From SZUA-35 sp964351995 (GTDB taxonomy: Bacteria > Actinomycetota > Acidimicrobiia > Acidimicrobiales > SZUA-35), in assembly GCA_964351995.1 (NCBI GenBank), contig CAYGQE010000006.1, positions 1-64,000 of the forward strand: a stretch of 64,000 nt of DNA, given 5' to 3'. This document shows, one piece after another, positions 43,132-52,097 of the stretch (positions are counted from its first letter, which is position 1; every line of letters starts with the position of its first letter). The notes below the pieces were generated by a model. That model did not search any database. It saw only the letters and a program-made list of their open reading frames with translations, and was not told where the DNA came from. Position numbers and translations under genes: made by a program.

Positions 43132-45144
43132 ATGAATGCTGCACTTGGGTTCGGGTTCACGATGCTGGGCTTGGTCACGTCGATCATGGGTTGTTTGGTC
43201 GGCATCTACGCATTGACCAATGGCCGAGACCGGTTGATCGGCCAGGTGCGTTCTTGGTCGTGGCTGCTCCTGGCTGCTGGTGTCGGAGCGTTCACGATCA
43301 TGGAAGTCGCGCTCTTCCAGCGGGACTACACCGTTTCGTTCGTGCAGCAGGTCGGCAGCGAAACCACACCAACGCTGTTGAACTTCGCTGCGATCTGGTC
43401 TGCTCTCGAAGGCTCGATCCTGCTGTGGACGCTCGTGCTGACGATCTACATCGCGGCGGTCGTCTTCAAGTTCCGCAAGCGGGGCAACGATCCGCTGCTC
43501 GGTTGGGCCATGGTCGTCTTGTTCGGCGTGGCTGCGTTCTTCTTTGCGCTGATGGCCGGCCCGGCCAACCCGTTCGTGCCGGTCGATGTGCCCGAGGGGT
43601 TCGTCGGCTCTGGTCCGAATCCGCTGTTGCAGAACCACATCCTGATGGCCTTCCACCCTCCGGTGCTCTACGCCGGGTATGTCGGTTTCACTGTGCCGTT
43701 CGCCTTTGCGATCGCTGCGCTGATCACCGGCCGTGTCGGTGAGGGGTGGCTGGTCGAGACCCGCCGCTGGACCGTTGCCTCATGGGGCTTTCTCACCTTC
43801 GGCATCGTGCTTGGTGCCTGGTGGAGCTACGAGGTGCTCGGGTGGGGCGGCTACTGGGCGTGGGATCCAGTCGAGAACGCTTCGTTGCTTCCGTGGCTGA
43901 CGGGCACGGCGTATCTGCACTCGGTGATGGTGCAGGAACGACGAGGCATGTTGCGGGTGTGGAACTTGTCGCTGCTGTGCGCCACGTTCAGCCTCACGAT
44001 TCTTGGCACGTTCCTCACCCGCTCTGGCGTGGTCGAGTCAGTTCATGCGTTCTCTGACGGTGCCGTGGGACCGTGGCTCCTGACGTTCTTCGGCGTGGTC
44101 GCGACTCTGTCTATTGGCTTGATCATGTGGCGAGGCGATCGCCTGCGGTCACCGGGTGCCATTGACTCGCCGCTCTCGCGTGAAGCAGCGTTCTTCGCCA
44201 ACAACGTCATCTTCGGAGCGCTTGCATTCATCGTCTTGCTCGGCACCGTCTTCCCCCTGTTGGCTGAGGCTTGGGACGACACTCGACTGACGATCGGACG
44301 CCCATATTTCGATTCGATGGCCCGTCCGATTGCTTTCGTGATGTTGTTCTTGATGGCGGCGGCGCCTGTCCTGCCGTGGCGCAAGGCGAGTACCGAGTTG
44401 TTGTCGGAGCGTTTGTTCTGGCCAGCGGTCGCGGCGCTGGCTGCCATGGTCGCCGCCATTTTGTTCGGCGGCCGGGGCTTGTACCCCGTACTGACCTTCG
44501 GTCTCGGCGGTTTCGCTGGTGGCGCGGCACTTCGTCAGGTGATCCTTGCCGCCCGCCGCCAGGGTTGGCGAGGCTTCGTTGGGCGCACGAATGGCGGGAT
44601 GATCGTTCACCTCGGTGTTGTCCTGATCGCGGTGGCGATCGGTGCGTCAGAGTCCTACAAGACCGACCGGTTGTTCACCATGATTCCCGGTGACGAAGTC
44701 GAGGTAGCCGGCCACACGTTCGAGTACATCGACCTCGAGGCGAACGAGAATGATCGGCGCATCCACCTGTTTGCCAACATCATGATCGACGGCGACGAGA
44801 TCTACACCCCTGGTGTCACGATCTTCCGGCAGATGGGCCAGCCCGTGGCCACACCGTCGGTCCGCCCTGGGTTCTCCGAAGATCTGTTCCTCGTGCTCGA
44901 CCAGCGCCCGACCAGCCCGGACGATCCGATCAACCTGCGGATCATCGTGCGTCCGCTCATCTCATGGATGTGGGTGGGCGGCATCATGATGTTCGTCGGA
45001 AGCTTCCTGGCGTTGTTCCCGGGCAAGCGTCGTCGCGGAACCGAGCCGGTCTCCGCCCTGCTCGGAGCTGGCGGCAATTCCGAGGAACTCCTCCCCGAGG
45101 CAAAGCCAGACCCTGACGGATCGCCGGAGGCCGCCCGTGTCTGA
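43132..45144 (+). CDS. ccmF: Cytochrome c haem lyase CcmF
   Basis: A 670-residue protein with about 14 membrane helices. It has the haem-handling motif WGGYWAWDPVENASLLPW, NPLLQNHILMAFHPPVLYAG (His ligands) and GTFLTRSGVVESVHAF, all standard for CcmF, and a periplasmic C-terminal domain. It joins haem from CcmE to the CxxCH motif of apocytochromes. The 31-base gap before it contains an imperfect repeat of GAGCGCAGCGAC. It ends overlapping the next gene by eight bases. Confidence 0.95.
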   Translation: MNAALGFGFTMLGLVTSIMGCLVGIYALTNGRDRLIGQVRSWSWLLLAAGVGAFTIMEVALFQRDYTVSFVQQVGSETTPTLLNFAAIWSALEGSILLWTLVLTIYIAAVVFKFRKRGNDPLLGWAMVVLFGVAAFFFALMAGPANPFVPVDVPEGFVGSGPNPLLQNHILMAFHPPVLYAGYVGFTVPFAFAIAALITGRVGEGWLVETRRWTVASWGFLTFGIVLGAWWSYEVLGWGGYWAWDPVENASLLPWLTGTAYLHSVMVQERRGMLRVWNLSLLCATFSLTILGTFLTRSGVVESVHAFSDGAVGPWLLTFFGVVATLSIGLIMWRGDRLRSPGAIDSPLSREAAFFANNVIFGALAFIVLLGTVFPLLAEAWDDTRLTIGRPYFDSMARPIAFVMLFLMAAAPVLPWRKASTELLSERLFWPAVAALAAMVAAILFGGRGLYPVLTFGLGGFAGGAALRQVILAARRQGWRGFVGRTNGGMIVHLGVVLIAVAIGASESYKTDRLFTMIPGDEVEVAGHTFEYIDLEANENDRRIHLFANIMIDGDEIYTPGVTIFRQMGQPVATPSVRPGFSEDLFLVLDQRPTSPDDPINLRIIVRPLISWMWVGGIMMFVGSFLALFPGKRRRGTEPVSALLGAGGNSEELLPEAKPDPDGSPEAARV

Positions 45145-45817
45145 CATCGTCGACGACGGACCGTCGACCGAAGGGCTGGGCTCGGCCAAGCCAGATCACG
45201 ACGTTGTCGGCCAGGCATCGGGCTCGGTGGCTCGCAAGGTCGCCGCAGTCGTTGGCGTCATCGTCATTGCGATGATTGCGCTCTTGGCTCGTGGTGGCGT
45301 TGGTGAGCGGCCGGAGGAGGCCAACAGTCTCTTGGGACTGCGAGTGCCAGCCATGGTTGGTGAGGCCGTTGACGGTCGCTCGTACGACATCGACGATCTG
45401 CGCGGCGAGTGGGTACTGGTCAACTTCTTCGGCACGTGGTGCCCGCCCTGTGTTGCCGAGCACCCCGAGTTGGTCGAGCTCGAGCAGTGGGGTGAAGCGA
45501 ACGATCGGTTGTCATTGGTGTCGGTTGCCTTCAACGACAATCCTGCCGACGTACAGCAGTTCTTCGACGACTTCGGTGGCGAATGGCCCGTCCTCGACGA
45601 CGCCAACCTCTCGGTGGCGTTCGAGATCTCGAATGTGCCGGAGAGCTTCTTGATTGCTCCGTCCGGCCTGGTCGTGCAGCACTTCATCGGCGGCATCGTG
45701 GCTGGAGACGTGACGCAATCGATCGTCGCCAACGACCTTCCCGTTTCCCAGGGTGGCGTGGGTCAAGAGCCGGCTCCGGCGGCCTCCGATGATGAGGGCG
45801 AAGATGAAGAAGACTGA
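45137..45817 (+). CDS. ccmG: Membrane-anchored thioredoxin-like protein, CcmG/ResA type
   Basis: A 226-residue protein. A single membrane helix (about 34-50) is followed by a thioredoxin fold: VLVNFFGTWCPPCVAEHPEL with Cys102 and Cys105, and the cis-Pro loop SNVPESFLI. The acidic tail (SDDEGEDEED) is unusual. It reduces apocytochrome cysteines in the periplasm-like space before haem attachment. Its place between ccmF and ccmH fixes the role; the gene symbol follows operon position. Confidence 0.88.
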   Translation: MSDIVDDGPSTEGLGSAKPDHDVVGQASGSVARKVAAVVGVIVIAMIALLARGGVGERPEEANSLLGLRVPAMVGEAVDGRSYDIDDLRGEWVLVNFFGTWCPPCVAEHPELVELEQWGEANDRLSLVSVAFNDNPADVQQFFDDFGGEWPVLDDANLSVAFEISNVPESFLIAPSGLVVQHFIGGIVAGDVTQSIVANDLPVSQGGVGQEPAPAASDDEGEDEED

Positions 45818-46334
45818 AGCAGCCAAGCAAAGCACCGACAGCGCCGCCCTTCGCAGTGCCGGGCCAACGCCAAAGCAGTGGCTCTGGTTCGGTCTGATTG
45901 CTTCGATGGTCTTCTTGCTTGCCGTGGCGTCGTTCGACGATGGTGGTCTCGAGACCGATGGCGAACGCATTGCTCGGCTTTCCGAATCGTTCGCTTGCCC
46001 CGAGTGTCGCGGCCAAAGCGTCTCTGAATCGAATGCCCCGGTCGCCGTGACGATCCGGCAGTTCATCCGCAACGAGGTGACGAACGGCGCGACCGACGAG
46101 GAAATTCGTGATCGGCTTGTCACTTCATACAGCAGCAAAGTGCTGCTGAACCCGCCCGGTGAGGGCTTCAGCTCGCTGATCTGGATCTTGCCGGTCATGG
46201 TCTTCGTCGGCGGCAGTGCCGGTGTGGGCTGGACTGTCAACCGCACTCGAGGCGGAAGTCGTGATGCAACCGACGCCGACCGGAAGCTGGTGGCCGAAGC
46301 ACAGGCCAGTGCCAGATCTGGGAAGGCCCGGTGA
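45804..46334 (+). CDS. ccmH: Cytochrome c maturation protein CcmH/CycL
   Basis: A 176-residue protein. A first membrane helix (about 27-46) leads to the redox motif FACPECRGQSVSESNAPVA with Cys65 and Cys68, the conserved TIRQFIRNEVTNGATDEEI helices, and a second membrane helix (about 110-130). It reduces the cysteines of apocytochromes together with CcmG. ATG 45804 is preferred (GAGGG upstream); ATG 45792 is possible. Overlaps both neighbours. Confidence 0.9.
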   Translation: MKKTEAAKQSTDSAALRSAGPTPKQWLWFGLIASMVFLLAVASFDDGGLETDGERIARLSESFACPECRGQSVSESNAPVAVTIRQFIRNEVTNGATDEEIRDRLVTSYSSKVLLNPPGEGFSSLIWILPVMVFVGGSAGVGWTVNRTRGGSRDATDADRKLVAEAQASARSGKAR

Positions 46335-47095
46335 GCGGCCAAACAAAGCGGCCCGATCGTCGGACGCTCAGCCCTGATCGTCTCATCGAGCTCGAAACCG
46401 AACGCGACTTCCTGCTGACATCTCTCGCTGACCTCGAAGCAGAACACGCCGCTGGTGATCTCGACACCGCCGATTTCGAGCAGCTACAGGCCGACTACAC
46501 GGTTCGTGCTGCCAATGTCATCCGCCAGATCGAGGACCGCAATGCAGTGGTCGCTGCTGCTGCTCCAGAGCGGTCGACCACCCGAACCATAGCGTGGGTG
46601 GTCGGTGTCCTCGCCTTTGCCCTGGGCGCTGGCTTCTTGCTTGCACAAGCAGTGGGAGAGCGTGGCGTCAACGACGAGATCACGGGCAACATCGACGCAT
46701 CACCTCGCCAGCGGGTGTTCGAGTGCCAAGAACTCGATCAGACCGGGATGATCCAGGAAGCCAACGAGTGCTTCAGCGACGTGCTTGTCCTCGATCCGCG
46801 CAACGTGGAGGCGTTGGCCTACCGAGGGTGGCTGTTGGTCCGCATCAGCGGCTCAGCACAGCAAATTGGTGAAGACGCTCAGGCCGCCGAGATCCTCCTG
46901 TCGGCCAAGGCATCGCTGGACGAAGCGGTCGAGATCGACCCCGGCTACCCCGATGCTCGTGCGTTCCGGACCATCGTCTACAACGCCGAGGGCAACCTCG
47001 AAGCTGCATGCATCGAACAAGCGGCGTTGATCGCGCTCGAGCCGCCAGAGATCATCCTGCAGTTGATCAGCGGCCTCCAGCTCAACTGCGGTTAG
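46331..47095 (+). CDS. CcmI-like TPR protein
   Basis: A 254-residue protein from GTG 46331. The N-terminal segment (ELETERDFLLTSLADLEAEH, AAGDLDTADFEQLQADY) is the typical CcmI/CycH start, then a membrane helix (about 85-105). The C-terminal half has TPR helices (ANECFSDVLVLDPRNVEALA; ASLDEAVEIDPGYPDARAF). CcmI presents apocytochrome to CcmFH; this one is shorter than proteobacterial CcmI. Last gene of the ccm operon; no clear terminator is seen in 47096-47254. Confidence 0.8.
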   Translation: MSGQTKRPDRRTLSPDRLIELETERDFLLTSLADLEAEHAAGDLDTADFEQLQADYTVRAANVIRQIEDRNAVVAAAAPERSTTRTIAWVVGVLAFALGAGFLLAQAVGERGVNDEITGNIDASPRQRVFECQELDQTGMIQEANECFSDVLVLDPRNVEALAYRGWLLVRISGSAQQIGEDAQAAEILLSAKASLDEAVEIDPGYPDARAFRTIVYNAEGNLEAACIEQAALIALEPPEIILQLISGLQLNCG

Positions 47096-47254
47096 GGAAG
47101 AGCTCTCGGCCTCGCCCTTCAGCGGCGAGTAGCGACGGTGAGGATGCGGTAAGCGGTCGAGCGACCACGTTCCATCGCCGACACGCATCCGCGGGCGCGC
47201 ATGCCCGACGACAGAGTTTGGTTTCACGGAGTCATCGCATTCGTAACTCGAGGG

Positions 47255-47280
47255 TTGCCGCTGGTGGCGTCGGATAGCGT
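47255..47280 (+). promoter_or_regulatory. Candidate leaderless promoter of the ABC exporter
   Basis: TTGCCG (47255-47260) and TAGCGT (47275-47280) with a 14-base spacer; the -10 ends six bases before GTG 47287. The spacing is short of the usual 16-18, so only the -10 is reasonably supported. Confidence 0.35.
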
Positions 47281-47286
47281 CGCAAG

Positions 47287-48237
47287 GTGCTTGGCCCGGT
47301 AGTTGCAGAGAAGTTGGTGAAGCAGTTCGCTTCCTCGCAGAAGGGCGGCTCGCCGTTCACGGCGGTGGACGGGATCGATTTCGCCATCTCCCCTGGCGAA
47401 ACGTTCTCGCTGCTCGGCCCGAACGGCGCGGGCAAGAGCTCGACCATGAAGATGGTCAGCACGGTGAGCCCGATCACGTCGGGCCGCCTCACCGTGCTTG
47501 GCCTCGATCCCGTTGCCGACGGACCAGCCATCCGTCAGCGGATGGGCGTCGTGCCCCAGGAAGATCTGCTCGACGCCGAGCTCACCGTCTTCGAGAACCT
47601 CGTGATCTACGCTCGCTACTTCGGGTTGAGCTGGGATGCGGCCCGGACCAAAGCCACCGAGTTGCTCGATTTTGCCCAACTCACCGAACGCAAGGACGAC
47701 AAGGTCGACCCGCTCTCCGGCGGCATGAAGCGCCGGCTCACCATTGCTCGGTCGCTTGTCAACGATCCCGAGCTCGTCCTGCTCGACGAGCCGACCACCG
47801 GTCTCGATCCCCAAGCGCGGCACCTCCTGTGGGAGCGGCTCTACCGGCTGAAAGAACAGGGCACCACGTTGCTGCTCACCACGCACTACATGGACGAGGC
47901 CGAGCAGTTGGCTGACCGTCTGGTCATCATGGATGGCGGCCGCATCGTTGGCGAGGGTTCGCCAGCTGAGTTGATGGCCCGGCACGTCACGAAGGAAGTG
48001 CTCGAGCTGCGGTTCCCGGCCGCCGACGACGGCACGCGAAACCGCCCTGACGGGCTCGACCAGTTTGGTTTCCGCATCGAACTGCTACCCGACCGTGTGC
48101 TTGTGTACGCCGACGACGGCGACGCCGCGCTTGCCACCTACGTTGCTGGTGGTGTGCATCCGTCGGGCAGCCTGGTTCGTCGTTCGACGCTGGAAGACGT
48201 TTTCCTCGCCGTCACCGGCCGAACGCTGAACGAGTAG
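47287..48237 (+). CDS. ABC-2 exporter ATP-binding protein (DrrA-like)
   Basis: A 316-residue ABC ATPase. Walker A is LLGPNGAGKSS, signature DPLSGGMKRRL, Walker B LVLLDEPTTGLDPQ, and H-loop LTTHYMDEAEQ. The C-terminal region of about 80 residues (VYADDGDAALATYV, STLEDVFLAVTGR) is that of daunorubicin-resistance-type ATPases. It drives the two permeases encoded next. The exported compound is unknown (drug, lipid or glycan). Probably translated from a leaderless mRNA. Confidence 0.92.
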   Translation: MLGPVVAEKLVKQFASSQKGGSPFTAVDGIDFAISPGETFSLLGPNGAGKSSTMKMVSTVSPITSGRLTVLGLDPVADGPAIRQRMGVVPQEDLLDAELTVFENLVIYARYFGLSWDAARTKATELLDFAQLTERKDDKVDPLSGGMKRRLTIARSLVNDPELVLLDEPTTGLDPQARHLLWERLYRLKEQGTTLLLTTHYMDEAEQLADRLVIMDGGRIVGEGSPAELMARHVTKEVLELRFPAADDGTRNRPDGLDQFGFRIELLPDRVLVYADDGDAALATYVAGGVHPSGSLVRRSTLEDVFLAVTGRTLNE

Positions 48238-48239
48238 CC

Positions 48240-49004
48240 ATGGCAGCGGTCGCCCACTTCCTCGAGCACCAGTTCGTTCGCTATCGCGCCACGTGGTGGA
48301 GCACGATCATCTCCAGCGTTCTCTTTCCCTGCTTCTTCTTGTTGGCCGTCGGCTTCGGCCTCGGTTCGCAGATCGATGACACCTCCAGCCTGGGAACCGT
48401 TGACTACCCGTCCTACATCGGCCCTGGTGTGCTCGGTGGCGTGGCGCTGTTGCAAGCGGGTGGCCTGTCGCTGTGGCCCACACTCGGAGCGATCAAGTGG
48501 CAGGGCGACTACCAGGCGGCGCTGGCAACACCCTTGACCACCTCCGGTCTCGTGGTCGGCCACGTGCTGTGGATCGGCTTTCGCATCACTGTCAGTGCCA
48601 CGCTGTATCTGGCTGTCCTGGTCGCCTTTGGTGTCGTTGGATCGTGGCTGGCCGTGTTGGCGCCCTTCGTCGCATTCCTTGTGGCTCTGGCTGTCGCCGG
48701 ACCGTTGTCGGCCTGGTCGGCATCCCAGGACAGCGACGATTCGTTCGGCCCCATCAACCGGCTCGGATTGACCCCACTGTTCTTGTTCTCAGGTGCCTTC
48801 TTCCCCATCGACCAATTGCCCGACGTCATCGCTTGGGTTTCGAGAGTGTTCCCCGTGTGGCACGGCGTCGAGCTGACCCGTGGCCTCATCAACGGCACGC
48901 TCGAGGCCGCCGCCGGATTCGGCCATGTCGCCTACCTGCTGGTGTGGGCGGCCGCCGGTGTTGTCCTGGCCATTCGTTCGTTCGAAGGGCGGTTGGCGGC
49001 ATGA
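48240..49004 (+). CDS. ABC-2 type permease, first subunit
   Basis: A 254-residue protein with six transmembrane helices. It starts with an amphipathic FLEHQFVRYRATWWSTII helix and contains the ABC-2 core (YIGPGVLGGVALLQAG; YQAALATPLTTSGLVVGH; FLFSGAFFPIDQLPDVI). It begins three bases after the ATPase stop and overlaps the second permease by four bases, so the three form one exporter. Confidence 0.88.
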   Translation: MAAVAHFLEHQFVRYRATWWSTIISSVLFPCFFLLAVGFGLGSQIDDTSSLGTVDYPSYIGPGVLGGVALLQAGGLSLWPTLGAIKWQGDYQAALATPLTTSGLVVGHVLWIGFRITVSATLYLAVLVAFGVVGSWLAVLAPFVAFLVALAVAGPLSAWSASQDSDDSFGPINRLGLTPLFLFSGAFFPIDQLPDVIAWVSRVFPVWHGVELTRGLINGTLEAAAGFGHVAYLLVWAAAGVVLAIRSFEGRLAA

Positions 49005-49804
49005 CCACGATCTTTGCCCGCCCGTCCAACATGTTCTCGACGTTGTTCAAGCCAGCGCAATCCGTTGTCGAGCGAAACATCCTCAGTTACCGGCGGATGT
49101 GGATCATCATCGCCAGCGGGTTCTTCGACCCGATTTTCTACCTGTTCGGTTTGGGCGTCGGGCTGGGTGCCCTCATCGGCGACGTCGAATACGGCGGCGA
49201 GATGGTCAGCTACGCCACCTTCGTTGCCCCCGGCCTGGTTGCCTCGTCGGCCATGAACGGCGCCGTCTTCGATTCGACGTTCAACTTCTACTACAAGCTC
49301 AAGTACGCCAAGACGTTCGACGCCATGCTTGCCACGCCGCTCCGCTTGGGTGACATCGTGGTTGGTGAGATTGCCTGGTCGATGGTGCGCGGTGGCATCT
49401 ATGCCGTTGCCTTCTTGCTGATCACGCTCGTGTTCGGGTTCGTTCAGAGCTGGTGGGCGGTGCTGATCATTCCGGTGTCGCTGCTGATCGGGGTGTCGTT
49501 CGCAGCACTGGGTTCGGCCATCACCACGTTCATGCGGAGCTGGCACGACTTCGACTACGTGCAGCTGGTGTTGCAGCCGCTCTTCCTCGCCTCGACCACC
49601 TTCTATGCCCTCGACGTGTATCCCGATTGGTCGCACTGGATGGTGCGCGCCACCCCGCTCTACCACGCCGTCACGCTGTGTCGTTCGTTGATGCTCGGCG
49701 ATGTCCACTGGGTCGATCTCGGTCACGTTGCCTACCTCGTGGCGATGCTGCTCGTTGGCGTGTTGGTCGTGAAGCGCCGACTCGCTCGACTGCTGCTGAG
49801 CTGA
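49001..49804 (+). CDS. ABC-2 type permease, second subunit
   Basis: A 267-residue protein with six transmembrane helices; resembles NodJ/DrrB permeases (ERNILSYRRMWIIIASGFFD; FDAMLATPLRLGDIVVGEIA; YALDVYPDWSHWMVRATPLY). It pairs with the preceding permease to make a heterodimeric channel. ATG 49001 overlaps the first permease's stop. Confidence 0.88.
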   Translation: MTTIFARPSNMFSTLFKPAQSVVERNILSYRRMWIIIASGFFDPIFYLFGLGVGLGALIGDVEYGGEMVSYATFVAPGLVASSAMNGAVFDSTFNFYYKLKYAKTFDAMLATPLRLGDIVVGEIAWSMVRGGIYAVAFLLITLVFGFVQSWWAVLIIPVSLLIGVSFAALGSAITTFMRSWHDFDYVQLVLQPLFLASTTFYALDVYPDWSHWMVRATPLYHAVTLCRSLMLGDVHWVDLGHVAYLVAMLLVGVLVVKRRLARLLLS

Positions 49805-49815
49805 GTTCGCCTGCT

Positions 49816-49857
49816 GTTCACCTCCACTCCATGTGAACCCGCACGTCGAACCGGTTC
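49816..49857. promoter_or_regulatory. Inverted repeats before the ArsJ operon
   Basis: GTTCAC (49816-49821) pairs with GTGAAC (49833-49838), and GAACCGGTTC (49848-49857) is a perfect palindrome ending nine bases before the GAPDH start. Together they may form a terminator for the exporter and an operator or promoter element for the arsenic genes; neither resembles a known ArsR site clearly. Confidence 0.3.
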
Positions 49858-49866
49858 ACTGCTCCG

Positions 49867-50892
49867 ATGACGACTCGCATCGGCATCAACGGCTTTGGGC
49901 GCATCGGTCGCCTTGTCGTGCGTGCACTGCAGGCGCAGCCCGACCTCGAACTGGTGCACATCAACGAGACGGCCGGTGATGCGGCGACGGCAGCCCACCT
50001 CCTCGAGTTCGACACCGTGCACGGACGCTTTGCGGGCTCCGTTGAAGCGGGCGAACCGGGGCTGATCATCGACGGTTCACCGGTGTCGTTCAGCTCTCAT
50101 GCCTCGCCGGGCGAGATTCCTTGGGGCGACCTCGGTGTCGACCTCGTGATCGAGAGTTCTGGAGCATTCCGGACCGCTGACGTGCTGCAGCCCCATCTTG
50201 ATCAGGGCGCTCGCAAGGTGATCGTCGCTGCGCCCGTTCAGGGCGTGCTGAACATCGTGATGGGTTGCAACGACGAGCGCTATGACCCAGCGGCCGATGA
50301 CATCGTCACCGCGGCGTCGTGCACCACGAACTGCCTGGCGCCGGTGGTGAAGGTCCTGCACGAGAACATCGGTATCGAGCGCGGCGCCATCACCACGATT
50401 CACGACGTGACCAACACCCAGGTCGTGGTCGATGCTCCACACAAGGATCTGCGCCGAGCCCGATCGGCGTTGAACTCGCTGATTCCCACGTCGACGGGTT
50501 CGGCCACGGCCATCACGATGATCTACCCCGAGCTCATGGGGAAGCTCAACGGGGTGGCCGTTCGTGTCCCGTTGCTGAATGCCTCGCTCACCGATGCGGT
50601 GTTCACGCTGGACCGTTCGGTGACCGCAGAAGAGGTGAATGACCTGTTCCGTGCCGCCGCTGCGGGACCGCTCGCTGGAATCCTCGGCTTCGAGGACCGC
50701 CCGCTCGTGTCAGCGGATTACACCAACGACACTCGCTCCGGCATCGTCGACGGGCCGTCGACCATGGTGATCGACGAACGGATGGTGAAGGTCTTGATCT
50801 GGTACGACAACGAGTACGGCTACGCCTTTCGCATGGCTGAGCTGGCGGCGAAGGTCGCTGCGGCACGTCCTTGGTCAACACCCGGGCGATGA
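49867..50892 (+). CDS. ArsJ-associated glyceraldehyde-3-phosphate dehydrogenase
   Basis: A 341-residue GAPDH. NAD-binding start RIGINGFGRIGRLVVRAL, catalytic Cys152 in ASCTTNCLAPV, and the usual YDNEYGYAFRM end. The segment HINETAGDAATAAHLLEFD is the form seen in GAPDH paralogues linked to arsJ rather than in glycolytic GAPDH. It makes 1-arseno-3-phosphoglycerate from glyceraldehyde-3-phosphate and arsenate, which ArsJ then exports. Its stop overlaps the arsJ start by four bases. Confidence 0.9.
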   Translation: MTTRIGINGFGRIGRLVVRALQAQPDLELVHINETAGDAATAAHLLEFDTVHGRFAGSVEAGEPGLIIDGSPVSFSSHASPGEIPWGDLGVDLVIESSGAFRTADVLQPHLDQGARKVIVAAPVQGVLNIVMGCNDERYDPAADDIVTAASCTTNCLAPVVKVLHENIGIERGAITTIHDVTNTQVVVDAPHKDLRRARSALNSLIPTSTGSATAITMIYPELMGKLNGVAVRVPLLNASLTDAVFTLDRSVTAEEVNDLFRAAAAGPLAGILGFEDRPLVSADYTNDTRSGIVDGPSTMVIDERMVKVLIWYDNEYGYAFRMAELAAKVAAARPWSTPGR

Positions 50893-52097
50893 ACACTCGC
50901 AGCTACGTTCTGGTGACCGCGGGCTACTGGGCATTCACGCTCACCGACGGCGCGCTCCGCATGCTGGTGCTGCTGTACTTCCACGACCTTGGTTACTCGC
51001 CAGTGTCGCTCGCCTTCTTGTTCTTGCTCTACGAGGTCACCGGCGTCATCACGAACGTGCTGGGTGGCTGGGTCGGCGCTCGAACCGGGCTGCATCGCAC
51101 CCTGCTGGCCGGCCTCGGGCTCCAGATCGTGGCATTGCTCGCTCTCACTCTTCACGACCCTTCCTGGGCCGAGCTGGCCTCTGTCGGCTTCGTCATGGCG
51201 GTGCAGGCACTCTCCGGCGTCGCCAAGGATCTGACCAAGATGAGTTCGAAGTCGGCGGTGAAGTACGTGGCGGGGGAGGGCACCCTCTTCCGGCTGGTGG
51301 CGGTGCTCACCGGCTCGAAGAATGCGCTGAAGGGCATTGGGTTCTTCGTCGGGGCCGCATTGCTGTCGTGGCTGGGGTTCGACGGTGCGTTGATGGCCAT
51401 GGCTGTGTTGATTGCTTTGTCGCTCGCTGCGGTGTGGTGGCTGCTCGACGCCGACTTGGGCCAGACCAAGAACAAGACACCGCTGCGCTCGATCTTGTCG
51501 AAGGCGCCGGCGATCAATCGATTGTCCGTTGCCCGGCTCTTCCTCTTTGGATCGCGTGACATCTGGTTCGTGGTTGCCTTGCCGGTGTTCCTCGATGAGG
51601 AACTGCGTTGGTCATACGAAGGCATCGGCGGTTTCTTGGCGGCCTGGGTGATCGGCTACGGCGTGATCCAATCGGTTGCGCCCCGGGTGATCAGAGGGGA
51701 CGAAGCCAACGCTGCTGCCTGGTGGGTGCTCGGCCTGGCTCTCGTCACGTCGGCCATTGCGCTTGGCGTGTCGTTCGACAGCACGCGCACGCTCGCTGTG
51801 GTCGGTGGTCTCTTCGTGTTCGGTGCCGTCTTCGCCGTGAACTCGTCGCTGCACTCGTACCTGATCCTTGCGTACTCGACGGGCAAGGACGTCTCACTCG
51901 ACGTCGGGTTCTACTATTCGGCCAATGCTGCTGGGCGGCTCGTCGGCACGATGCTTTCGGGCCTGCTGTATCTGCTCGGGGGCCTGAGCGTCGCGTTGTG
52001 GGGGAGCGCAGCGTTCCTTGTGCTTGCGTACGTCGTGACCCGGGCACTCCCGCCCCTCTCTCAGTCGAAGAGCATCTCCACGTCTCTCGAGATGTAG
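50889..52097 (+). CDS. arsJ: 1-arseno-3-phosphoglycerate efflux protein ArsJ (MFS)
   Basis: A 402-residue MFS transporter with about 11-12 membrane helices. Typical ArsJ blocks: YVLVTAGYWAFTLTDGALRM, GLQIVALLALTLHDP, GVAKDLTKMSSKSAVKYVA and RLVAVLTGSKNALKGIGFF. It exports the unstable arseno-organic product made by the preceding GAPDH, conferring arsenate resistance. ATG 50889 (ATGA overlap) is preferred over GTG 50871. No arsR, arsC or arsenite pump is in the window. Its 3' end overlaps the convergent SixA-like gene by 37 bases. Confidence 0.93.
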   Translation: MNTRSYVLVTAGYWAFTLTDGALRMLVLLYFHDLGYSPVSLAFLFLLYEVTGVITNVLGGWVGARTGLHRTLLAGLGLQIVALLALTLHDPSWAELASVGFVMAVQALSGVAKDLTKMSSKSAVKYVAGEGTLFRLVAVLTGSKNALKGIGFFVGAALLSWLGFDGALMAMAVLIALSLAAVWWLLDADLGQTKNKTPLRSILSKAPAINRLSVARLFLFGSRDIWFVVALPVFLDEELRWSYEGIGGFLAAWVIGYGVIQSVAPRVIRGDEANAAAWWVLGLALVTSAIALGVSFDSTRTLAVVGGLFVFGAVFAVNSSLHSYLILAYSTGKDVSLDVGFYYSANAAGRLVGTMLSGLLYLLGGLSVALWGSAAFLVLAYVVTRALPPLSQSKSISTSLEM

